From IMG/VR virus record IMGVR_UViG_3300010151_000080, positions 1-31,405 of that record: a DNA stretch of 31,405 nt; one strand, given 5' to 3'. Both the position numbers and the translations under genes were made by a program. The notes under the pieces were generated by a model. That model was not told the DNA's origin. It was given only the letters and a program-made list of their open reading frames with translations, and searched no databases. Origin of the DNA: a virus. Numbering within the stretch: position 1 is the stretch's first letter; the number at the start of each line of letters is the position of its first letter. This document shows positions 17,282-27,400 of the stretch, in pieces.

Positions 17282-18562
17282 ATGGCAGCGACTATACAAA
17301 TACAATATTTTAATACATACATTCTAAAGAAAATCAATTTAGTATCGGCTCAGGCTACTGCTTATAATTGGTATGTAGAAGAATCTCGTATAAAAGGGGA
17401 TTTTAATAAACCTTTTGCAGGTATTGCTCCGCGTGCTTATATAGTTGCAGATTTGCCTGGCCAACAATATTTAGGTAATAGTATAATTTATTCTGGTATA
17501 TTTAATTCTAGAACTGGTGTTAATGAAACTAATCAATTTTCTATAGCTAATGATATAACTAGAACCGTAGATCCTGCTAAAGGCAGTATACAAAAACTTT
17601 ATGCTGAAGATACAAATTTAGTTATATTCCAAGAACGAAAAGTTAATAGAGCTCTTATAGATAAAGATGCTATTTATACAGCTGAAGGAAATCCTATTAC
17701 TACTAGTACCAATTTAGTTATAGGGCAAGTTCAACCTTATGCTGGGGAGTTTGGCATTGGTACTCATCCAGAATCTTTTGCTGTGTATGGATATAGAAAA
17801 TATTTTGCCGATGCAACCAAGGGATCTATAATGCGATTATCTCAAGACGGTCTTACTGAAATATCTAACTATGGTATGTATGATTATTTTAGAGATTCCT
17901 TATCTTCATTGAATGGAGGTAGAATTGCTGGTGGATGGGATATTCATAATAAAGTTTATACACTTTCTACCCAACCAGGGGTTAATACAGCAGCAGATTC
18001 ACGAACATTAACATTTGATGAAAGTGTACTTGGGTGGCCTAGCTTTTTTAGTTATACTCCTGATTTTATATTTAGCTTAGCTAATTCTTTTTATAGTATA
18101 TTTAATGGAGATATATACCGACATTATTCTAACAATGTTAATAGAGCTTATTTTTATAATGATGATAATGCCTCTCGTGTAACTACTATTTTCAATACTA
18201 ATCCTTCACTAGTTAAATCTTTTAAAACTATAAATTATGAAGGAGGGAATAACTGGAGTTTAGCCTCTTTAACTACAAACCAAGATACTGCTAACCCTGT
18301 TGATGTATTTACATTACCAGCTAGCTTAGCTGATTTTGAAAATAATTATTTAAAAAATACCTTTAAACCAAAAGAAGATAAATATTTTGCTAATATTATA
18401 AACACTACTCCAATTGCTGGAGGTGAGGTTATATATGGCAATTCAATATCTGGAGTTAAAGGATTTTTTGCAACAGCAACTTTTAGTGCTACAAATACAG
18501 CAACCTCAGGAACAAATGAATTATTTGCGGTTTCTACAGAATTTGTAGAATCATCTTATTAA
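17282..18562 (+). CDS. second muzzle component (C-terminal muzzle-like protein)
   Basis: This 426-residue beta-rich protein looks like the C-terminal part of crAss-like muzzle/stabilisation proteins, which I recall as one longer chain in many relatives. Diagnostic segments are KGSIQKLYAEDTNLVIFQER (about residues 100-119), VQPYAGEFGIGTHPESFAVY (about 156-175), and GYRKYFADATKGSIMRLSQD followed by GLTEISNYGMYDYFRDSL (about 176-213). The repeating strand pattern suggests a beta-propeller or stacked-sheet fold. It starts 28 bases after the large muzzle gene, with a normal A/T leader and its own ATG, so a functional split is likelier than a frameshifted remnant. It probably assembles with the 1764-residue protein at the tail tip. 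No enzymatic motif is seen. Confidence 0.75.
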   Translation: MAATIQIQYFNTYILKKINLVSAQATAYNWYVEESRIKGDFNKPFAGIAPRAYIVADLPGQQYLGNSIIYSGIFNSRTGVNETNQFSIANDITRTVDPAKGSIQKLYAEDTNLVIFQERKVNRALIDKDAIYTAEGNPITTSTNLVIGQVQPYAGEFGIGTHPESFAVYGYRKYFADATKGSIMRLSQDGLTEISNYGMYDYFRDSLSSLNGGRIAGGWDIHNKVYTLSTQPGVNTAADSRTLTFDESVLGWPSFFSYTPDFIFSLANSFYSIFNGDIYRHYSNNVNRAYFYNDDNASRVTTIFNTNPSLVKSFKTINYEGGNNWSLASLTTNQDTANPVDVFTLPASLADFENNYLKNTFKPKEDKYFANIINTTPIAGGEVIYGNSISGVKGFFATATFSATNTATSGTNELFAVSTEFVESSY

Positions 18563-18572
18563 ATAAAATTAT

Positions 18573-18983
18573 ATGGAATTAAATATTAGAAAACTAACCG
18601 AATCCGATTGGGATTTGTTAGTAAAATGGTGGGGAATGTATCCAGAATGGAAACAACATCCTACAAAAGATATGTTGCCTGATAATGGCACAGGGGGTTT
18701 TATTGTTGAAAAACACGGGACTCCAATAGTAGCGGGATTTTTATATACTACTAACTCCAAGGTGGGGTGGATGGAATGGATTGTCTCTGATAAAAACTAT
18801 AAAAATAAAGATAAAAAAGATGCTATAGAATTATTAATAACCGGCATGGAGCATGTTGCTCGGGAGAGCGGTTGCAAAATAATATTAAGCATTGGTAGAA
18901 ATAATAACTTAATTAATTCTCATAAACAATTGGGATATACGGTGGATTCAAAACCATCATATGAAATAGCAAAACAAATATAA
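18573..18983 (+). CDS. GNAT-family N-acetyltransferase-like protein
   Basis: This 136-residue protein has the GNAT order: a first strand and helix (IRKLTESDWDLLVKWWGMYP, residues 5-24), a central beta meander (GGFIVEKHGTPIVAGFLY), the strand GWMEWIVSD, a helix (KDAIELLITGMEHVARESG) and the last strands with N-x-x-x-x-x-H-x-x-L-G-Y (NLINSHKQLGY, about residues 111-121). GNAT enzymes transfer acetyl groups from acetyl-CoA to amines or protein N-termini. The usual acetyl-CoA pyrophosphate loop (Q/R-x-x-G-x-G/A) is replaced by YKNKDKKD, which lacks glycines, so activity is uncertain. It sits between tail and internal-virion genes, as similar phage GNATs do, and might modify a virion or host protein. 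The substrate cannot be read from sequence. Confidence 0.75.
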   Translation: MELNIRKLTESDWDLLVKWWGMYPEWKQHPTKDMLPDNGTGGFIVEKHGTPIVAGFLYTTNSKVGWMEWIVSDKNYKNKDKKDAIELLITGMEHVARESGCKIILSIGRNNNLINSHKQLGYTVDSKPSYEIAKQI

Positions 18984-18985
18984 AC

Positions 18986-19699
18986 ATGGGAGCAGTAACA
19001 GCAATGGCGGTAGTAGCCGTAACGGCAGGCGCAATATCCGCGAGTAAAGCTAAAAAAGCAGAACGTAAAGCTGATAGAGCTAAAGCGGCAGCTAACGCCA
19101 GTATGGCTAGAATTAAATCACAAAGGGTACCTATTATAAACCCTTATGCTAATAATCAGGATTTGTCGGGTATGATTAATAACTTAACTGATATGGCAAC
19201 TAATCCGTTTGCTAATTTAGGTGTTGCTACTATGGCAGCAGAAATGCAGGCGCAACAAGCAGATATTGCTTTAGCTAATGCTTTAGATAATTTAGCAGCA
19301 ACAGGGGCTAGCGCCGGTGGCGCAACAGCTTTAGCGCAAGCAGCCTTACAAAGTAAAAAAGGAGTTTCTGCTAATATAGAACAACAAGAAGCTAAGAATG
19401 CACAATTAAGAGCGCAAGGAGAACAAAATGCTCAAAAAATGAAAATAAGTACCCAACAAATGTATGATCAAATGATGGTACAAGAGGGGCAAAGACTACA
19501 AACACAAGAAGCCGCAGGACAACAATTTGTTATGCAAATGAAAGATCAAAGGAGTATGGCAGATTTAAATCATGCAGCGGGTCAACAACAACAAGCTATG
19601 GCTAATCAAGCATCAGCGGCACAAGCACAAGCAGCTGCTTGGGGACAAGCGGCCTCTGGAGTTACTAGTGCTATGGGTGGCATGGGTGGCGGAGGTTAA
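18986..19699 (+). CDS. internal virion protein, Ala/Gln-rich (T7 gp14-like role)
   Basis: This 237-residue protein begins with a hydrophobic Ala/Val stretch (residues 2-18) followed by a very basic Lys/Arg/Ala segment (residues 20-45), consistent with a membrane-inserting helix. The rest is helical and rich in Ala and Gln, with a SGMINNLTDMATNPFANLG segment and the conserved TGASAGGATALAQAALQSKK (residues 106-125), and it ends in a Gly-rich tail. Similar proteins precede the large ejected proteins in marine podoviruses and resemble T7 gp14, which forms a channel in the outer membrane during ejection. The role is inferred from composition, position and remembered family pattern. It starts 2 bases after the acetyltransferase gene. 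Confidence 0.75.
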   Translation: MGAVTAMAVVAVTAGAISASKAKKAERKADRAKAAANASMARIKSQRVPIINPYANNQDLSGMINNLTDMATNPFANLGVATMAAEMQAQQADIALANALDNLAATGASAGGATALAQAALQSKKGVSANIEQQEAKNAQLRAQGEQNAQKMKISTQQMYDQMMVQEGQRLQTQEAAGQQFVMQMKDQRSMADLNHAAGQQQQAMANQASAAQAQAAAWGQAASGVTSAMGGMGGGG

Positions 19700-19724
19700 T
19701 GATAAAAATTTAAATAAATATAAA

Positions 19725-21434
19725 ATGGGAGCATACGATAATCCAACAATAATACAAGATTTATACGGGGCAAAAGCATGGGCGGAAGCTGCAGCTGGGG
19801 TAACTCAAACAGTTGTTCAACAAATGGCTGAAAGAAGAAAGAGGTTCGATAAATTACAAGAAGAAGCAGAAAAAGCAGCTAATCTTAGAGCTTTAGCATG
19901 GAATGAAACCGCATTGACTGAAAATGAAGATCTCAACACAGCTTTAGATACATATGCCTCAAAAAATCTAGGTAAAAATCAAACTATAATTGAGCAAGCT
20001 AGACTTATTGGTGAAGGATTATTAAATGGTAGTGAAGCATTTGGGATGGGAGCAATTGAAGCAAAAACATTATTGCGTACTGAGACTGGCTTAACTAGAA
20101 AAGAAAGGGAAAAATACCAAGATATTGTAAATATTTCAGATAATTTTCAATCAAGAATGAAAAACGCAGCAGGTGTTATTGGGGCAGATGTAGAAGTTAT
20201 TAAGGGAATGAATCCTGCTGAAATAGAAAACTATTTTTGGCAAGGAGAGACTATGGCAGATAAAACAGGTTCTCAGTTTGCTGGGATTGCGCTAGCAGAA
20301 AAACGTATAGAAGGAGTAACAAGTACAAAAACATTAAACCATAGAAAAGGTGCTGATGGGCGTTATCAAAATATTTTAACTGTAGATACTAAAATAAAGA
20401 GAAGTCATGATTTGATTAAAGATATAGCTGCTTTTCAAAATTCAGATGACTATAAAGAAGATGAAAATGGATATATTACAATACACTGGGAAAGAGATTT
20501 AAATAGATGGGAAGGTGGAGTATTAGAAGAATTAATTGCAGGAACCAATTATGATGAAATAAATGAGCAAACTAAAATTACAAAACCAAATGGGAAATTA
20601 AGTAACGATGTTGAAGTAAATTTGGGAATGTATAGTGAACCTACTCCAGATGGTATAAAACTACAATACAAAAATAAAATTTGGATAGATAAAGATAAAA
20701 TAGAAAATACTTTTGTGAATAGTGCGGCTTTTCAAGGGCGCTTGGCTGCATTAAGAACAATGCAACCTGGTGAGCTGCAGGCGTATATAGAGCAAAGGCT
20801 AGAAATAGGTGCTGAATTTAAAATTAATGAATTTTTAAAATTATCACCGAAAGAACAAGAAGCTGCACTTGCAGAATTTGAATTAAATGCTTATTCTAAT
20901 GACATGGGTATTAAACTAGGGAAAAATGAATATGCTGGCCAGCCTGGTTTTAATTTAGAATATAATAAATTAACTGCTGCAGATATAGCAGCTTTAGACG
21001 AAAAAGGTGTAGATGTTACAAAAATGGAGGAATGGCAAAAAGGAATGACAGAAGATAAAAACCCAAATGCTTATGCATATTTCTCTATTGAAAATATAGG
21101 AAACTTAACGTCGAATCCAAATTATGTACCAAAAGACTCAGCACAATATCGTCTTAATACTATTTATAATAATTTCTTAAATACAAAAGAAATTAAAGGA
21201 GGAGGTTATAAAGCAGGAACTGTATTAATAGGTGGTAGGAATAATGAGAATCAGAAAAGAAGAATTTTTTGGAATAATCAAACAAATCAATTTGAACCTC
21301 AAGTATTTATCAACCTTCAAAGTGGTGTGACTACTTGGAGTAGTGATGCTAGTTTGACCGGTGGCATGCAACCTAATAGCAACAAAAATTTATTTCAGTT
21401 ATGGCTTTTCCCGGAAAGAAAATTTAAAAAATAA
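19725..21434 (+). CDS. putative internal virion/cargo protein
   Basis: This is a 569-residue protein. I start it at the ATG at 19725 (MGAYDNPTIIQDLYGAKAWA), 25 bases after the previous stop and preceded by a typical A/T leader. The same frame is open upstream to an ATG at 19572, but those 51 codons overlap the preceding gene and encode an unlikely His/Lys/Trp-rich peptide. The N-terminal 100 residues are helical and charged (VVQQMAERRKRFDKLQEEAE), the middle is mixed alpha/beta, and the C-terminus is beta-rich and basic. No enzymatic motif is visible. Its place between the gp14-like protein and the giant protein suggests a second ejected or cargo protein. The specific function is unknown. Confidence 0.78.
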   Translation: MGAYDNPTIIQDLYGAKAWAEAAAGVTQTVVQQMAERRKRFDKLQEEAEKAANLRALAWNETALTENEDLNTALDTYASKNLGKNQTIIEQARLIGEGLLNGSEAFGMGAIEAKTLLRTETGLTRKEREKYQDIVNISDNFQSRMKNAAGVIGADVEVIKGMNPAEIENYFWQGETMADKTGSQFAGIALAEKRIEGVTSTKTLNHRKGADGRYQNILTVDTKIKRSHDLIKDIAAFQNSDDYKEDENGYITIHWERDLNRWEGGVLEELIAGTNYDEINEQTKITKPNGKLSNDVEVNLGMYSEPTPDGIKLQYKNKIWIDKDKIENTFVNSAAFQGRLAALRTMQPGELQAYIEQRLEIGAEFKINEFLKLSPKEQEAALAEFELNAYSNDMGIKLGKNEYAGQPGFNLEYNKLTAADIAALDEKGVDVTKMEEWQKGMTEDKNPNAYAYFSIENIGNLTSNPNYVPKDSAQYRLNTIYNNFLNTKEIKGGGYKAGTVLIGGRNNENQKRRIFWNNQTNQFEPQVFINLQSGVTTWSSDASLTGGMQPNSNKNLFQLWLFPERKFKK

Positions 21435-21439
21435 TATTT

Positions 21440-24400
21440 ATGTTATATAAAAATGTTGAAACAGACGAAGTCTTTGATCAAATAGGATTAGAAGAAGCCG
21501 CGGCTAGTGAAAACATTGGTACCGATGAATATATTGCTAAATATAATTTGCAAATGATTCCTGATTCACGCGGGCCAAATGAAATACCAGAGCTTAAAAT
21601 AGATCCTGTAAAGAGTATTGATACTGATGTTGATGAAAGTATTGTAGATTTTAATTTAGATACTGGTACTTTAGAAGACTTAACAACAGATGTAGAAAGT
21701 CCTTTATATCAACCTCTAAGAGATGCTGAAAAGGAATTAGAAAGAATTAGTAACCCTAAGAATTTACCGTCTTCAATATTTGCATTAGCCGGAAAAATTA
21801 AAGCAGCTAAAGATAGAGTCGCTATAGAAAAAAATAAACTATATAGTGCCGATTCCGAAATGAATCTTGAAGTCCCTGAGACTATTATATATAAAGGGGA
21901 GGGGAGTGTGGTAGATTTTTTGTCAAAAAAATATAAAAGTATTAATATTGAAAAAGCAGAAGTAGGTGATGCTGTTCGTATTCATTTAGGAAAAGAAGTT
22001 GTAATACTAGATTTACAACCTAATACTGCTGCAGGCGAAGCAGAGGCTAAAGAAGTGTTGGAAAAATTAAAAAACTATGATGCCCAATTAAATGGCCAAG
22101 AACGGTTAAGTGGAATCAGCATGGCATTGTATAGGGACTTCGAAAATAAAAGAATAGGTCTTGATTATGTAAACCAACAGTTAAATAAAATGGGTATGAA
22201 TATTACCTATACAGAAGATGGTCAAATATTAACTGATACAGAAACAGGTGATGTTTTAGCCACAGACCAGGGTTATAGTGAAGGTGATACAAAAGACAAA
22301 AGAACTCTTGCTTTTAAAGATCAAAATTTAGAAAGCAATATACAAAGTTATTTAAGAAAGAGGTTAAAACCAGAAGAAGAGGATATTTTAATGAAAGATG
22401 CTTTTGATGTATATAGCCAAGTAAGGCAGAATAAAGAAAGAACTTTAAAGGAACAAACGACTATTATAAAAAACAATCCTACAAAAACCTATGCAGCTTA
22501 TCTAAATGAAGATTTTAATATTCAAATTCCTATTGCTGCTGGATTACAAAAAGATCCCATTACAAAAGAACCTTTATTTACTAATGAAGAAATAGAACTT
22601 CTTAAAGCTAATCTCTCTGAATTAAAAGAGTATTTATTAAATACTAAAATAGAAGGCGTTGCAAAAGGAGGAGGAAAAGCGTTAAATGCTATAAGTGAAA
22701 CTCAATATAAAAATATATTTGAAGCTTATTTAAACGGGGAATCCCCAGAGGCTGGTTTAAATATACACAAAACCATAGATAATATTTCATGGAATCTTGG
22801 ATTGGCAAAAAGCGAGACTATACCCGCTCTTCCACCGGAATTAGTAAAAAAATTATTAACAGGAGATTGGTTATCAAAATTTATAAACTCAGGTTTAAAG
22901 AATACTGAAGAAAAATTAATAAAAGAAGCTACAGATCCTTTATTCGATAATATTATAGCAGATTTAGGTGATGATAAAACATTATTTGATATGGCAGCGC
23001 GCTGGGAGGGAATACCTGCGGATTTATTAGAAAATAGTATAGATAAAAAAATGAAGACTATTAGACAGGCTACTAATAATATTTCAAATTTGATAGATTA
23101 TCAATTAAATAAAATATATAATGAATTACCAAAAGGATCTACTTTAAGCTATATAGATACTAATGGACAAATTACAGCAGAATTAATTAGGCCTAAAGAT
23201 AGAAAATTAACATCTTCAGAGGAAGAAAATTTTATTACTCAAAATGCGGAGTTTTATAAACTTCAAACGCTTACATCAACATTACAAGAAGAAAAACAAA
23301 GTTATATACGACAAGTATTAGAAGAAGTAAAAGCATTAAAAGACTATAGTAAAGATAAAGATCATTCGTTAATTGATTTGTCTTTTAAAGAATATGATTT
23401 AGGAGCATTATTTGTTAAAGACTTTTATGATGCAACTAAAAGTATTGCACTTAGTGTACCAACATTGCTAGGTTCAGACTGGGCTCAAAATGAGCAAAAG
23501 TTAATGAACCAAGAAAATGAATATTATAAGACGATGGTTGCACCTGAGTTAAGTGGTGAATATGTTCTAAGAACACTAGGCCAACAAGGGCCTAATGTAA
23601 TTATGGCTATCGGAACAGGTGCTTTAGGTAAAGGATTAAAATTGGCTGATGCCGCCACCAAGTGGGCAATTGCTGGCACCTTTGCGGTTACTTCAGGAAC
23701 AGAAAAATATAGACAATTAAATATTCAACAAGAGCTTTATAAAATGGCTGAAGACCAAGGGCGTTTATTGACACAGGCTTTTGAGAATGGACAAATAAAT
23801 GAATTTGATTATGCTAATGCTATGGCGGATATAAATAAAACTATGGCATTTTCTGATATAAGTGATCTTCAAATACTAGGGTCTTCTGTAGCAAATGGTA
23901 TAGTAGAGGGAACTGTCACAAGATTTGTAGCAGGTGCTCCAAATACTATGAGAATATTAAAAGATTTTAAAGGTTCTCCAGATATTACTAAGCTTTGGGG
24001 TAGAAGTTTTGGAGGACAATTAGGGGTATATTTTAAAGATTATACCGGAAGACTTGCTTTAGAAACAATAGAAGAACAAATTATATATTTAGGACAACAA
24101 GGTATAGGCGAATATGCTATATTAGATCGAAAATTTGATCTTAGTCATGCTGATGAGGTTTTTTGGGCAACACTTGTAACAGCTGGAACGACTCAGGGAC
24201 CAGGTATTGGGTATTCTGCATATACAAATATGGCAGCTACAGCTGATTGGAAGAAAAATATAAATAAAAAACTGCAAGCCCAAGGAAAATTAGATGCTTT
24301 ATTGCTGGGGAATATGAATGAAAAAGATAAAAAAATACTTCTAGCAAGTTATAGTGATATTTTAAGGGAAATGGCTGCTAAACAAGATGCATTAGGCGTA

Positions 24401-27400
24401 GATATATTAGCATTGGGCCCTAAAAAAATGGAAGAATTAGCAGGATGGGTTTTATTACAACAAGCCGAATGGAAAAAAGCAGGTATTACTGCTGATATGA
24501 GTGAAACAGAGCAAGATGAAGCTTTAAAAAATTATGAATTAACTTTAACAAAAGATCAGAAAAAAGTTTTTAAAGATAGATTGGGTAGTATAGAAGAAAA
24601 AATTCATGACATACGAAATGGCCCTAGAGATTATAATAAAGTAAAAAATATAATTGGGGAAGATCTTATGAATACTTTCTTAAAGAAACTTAATGAAGAA
24701 AAACCTAAAGGATGGAGTGAAAAATTACCTGAGAATGAAAGATTAGGTTTTATTATAAACGAAATAAGAAAACAAGCTCTAGCTGATCAAGTTACTGTAG
24801 CCAAAAATGATCCAGATTGGCAGGCATGGGTTGATACCCAAGTTAATGACATATTGACAAGTAGAAGCAGAGCAGGCCTTAAAGCAGTTTCTTTAACCCA
24901 AAAAGAAATGGATAAGCTATGGGAAATGGCAGGACATCAAAATCTTGAAGTCGAGTCTGGAGTTATTACATTTAGTTCAAATGTACATAATAATGCGCGC
25001 CAAATAATAAAAGATAATAGATTAAAAAATTTACAGATTATACAGCTTACTAGCAATAAAGTTGCTTGGAGTGAATTAATGAAGCTAGTGGATGCAAAAG
25101 AGATTACAATGGCTGATGCAAAAATGATTCATGATATACTTGAAAAGAAGCCAGATGTTAATGGATTTATTGCGGGTGGCAAATATGTAGTTGAAGGAAA
25201 TTTAGAAAAAAATCAAGAATTATTCAATAAAGGCGATATAAGAGCTGGAGTAGTTATTTTACATGAACTTGACCACTTTATGGACGATGCTTATTTTGGT
25301 AACAAAATGGTTGAGAATAAAGATGGGGTTATGATTACTACTTTGTCCCCAGCTGGAAATGAATATGTTTTAAATTTATATGAAGCAATGAGCACTCATA
25401 AAAATAAGGATTTTCAAACATTACATGGAAAAATAGAAATGGCTTTATTAGGAAATGAAATTTATTTCAATGAGGCCACTGATGATAACGGCAATATTTT
25501 ACCATTTGCGGAGCGTACTGATAGATATAAAGATGAATATAGTAAAGAAATAAAATCTCTTCTTTATGCGGCTGAAGGATTTGGATTAGAAAAAGGAGAA
25601 AGTATAGTTGATAAAATGCTGGCTGGGTTTACAATGAAAATTAATACTCCTCAAAAAGCTTTAGATTATGTTTTAACTAGTAATGCCGCATTTAGAATGG
25701 GTAAAACTACAACTAAATTCAAACGAAAAGTTGGTAAAAAACCAATCAAACCAACAGAGGGGGTAAAGGAATCTAAACAATTAGTAACTCAGATTAACCA
25801 AAAAAATAAAGGGGTTGAGAATTTTAAACCTGTTACTGAAGATCAATTAACAACAATGGTTAATAAAGTAGCTAATAGGTCTTGGACTAGATTTGGTAAA
25901 CCGATTCCTTTAAATATAAGACAAAAGTTTCTTTCAAAAGATGTTGATAAAGATCCTGGGGGCAGACAAGCATGGTTAGATAATGCTAAACCTATACTAC
26001 AAACTATAGCTTTAGATTATGATGCAAGTAAAGCTACTTTCGAAAGCTTTATGGCTAATAGGGGTATGGAACGAGCTAATGCTTGGGCTAAGGATTTAAG
26101 TATTCCTGATGCTTCTAAAGGACAGCGTATTAGTTTAGAAAGTAAACAAATTCAAGCCAAGCCTACTGCTACAGAAGGGGATTTAAAAACTAGAGCTGAA
26201 AAAGAAGCCAAGGAAGTAACCCCATCTTTAAAAAGTAAAATAAAAGGTAAGAAAAAACCTACTTTACTAGGAGAAACAAAACAAGCTGTTGCTAAAGAAA
26301 TTAAATATAAGCTTCCTAAATATAATGAAGATTCCACGGTTAAACAGCAAACTAACTTAGTTAAAGAATTAAGTAAAGGATTACCAAATACTGAAGTAAA
26401 AGTAACCCGAGATGGTAAAACTAAAAAGCAAAAACTATTCCATTCAGTTATTGATTTTATGGGTGCAAAAAATAAAACTGTAGGGGAATATGATGCTTGG
26501 TTAGCAGAAAATTATACAACTCTTCTAGGCCCAAATGGTTTAACCACTACTTATTTATCTAAAGCATTTCCTCATGCAGTAGAAAAATATGTAATAGGGG
26601 AAGGATGGGTTAGGTATCCTAAATGGAAAGGTAAAAAAACTGGTACTAAACCCGGTAGTATTGCTACTTGGAGATCTGCTGAAGAAGGTCCATATCAAGG
26701 ATCTGTAGCTAATCTTCAAAAAATGCGTAGAGTAAAAGATATTAAAAATACTATTCCTTTAGCCGCATTTAAAGGTAAGTATATTAAATATAAAGATGGT
26801 AAGCTCCATATACCTCAAATGCCTACACAGGGTTTAGCAAAACAAATAGCTAAAGAACTTGGATTAAAAACTTTTGCTGAAGAACTTCAAAAAGATAAAA
26901 GTGAAATCAAAGAAGATTTTAAAGCCAGACAAGATTTATTAGGGGCTATAATACTAGAAAATTTTGTAGAACAAATAAGTTTAGATTTACAAAGAGAGGG
27001 AGTAAAATATTCAGTATCTAATTTAGATATAAGTAATTTAAATTATTGGTTAAACAATAGATTTGCTTTTTATGCTAAAGTTCAAGAAGCTTTCCCTGGA
27101 TTACGAAGTAAAGCAAATAAAGCAAATACTATAAAAACTTTAACTAATCTTCATATAGCTACCTATGGAAATAGAATAGCAGAAGAAGATCATAGAGGCA
27201 TTGCTGAACAATTTGCTAATTTATTACATATTCCTTTAAAAGCAACAGAAGGTTATTATAAAACTGTAGATTTTATAAATTATATGGATGATATTGCTTT
27301 TGCTAGTGATACAAATGAGGCTATTACTAAATTTACAGGGGCTGATACTTCTACAGCTGAGATATTAGATGATATAGGATATATAATGGAAGGAAGAAGA

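Noticed and set aside
19572-19724. Longer start for the 569-residue internal virion protein
   Set aside because: These 51 codons overlap the preceding well-supported gene in another frame and encode an atypical His/Lys/Trp-rich peptide. The ATG at 19725 has a normal leader and gap.
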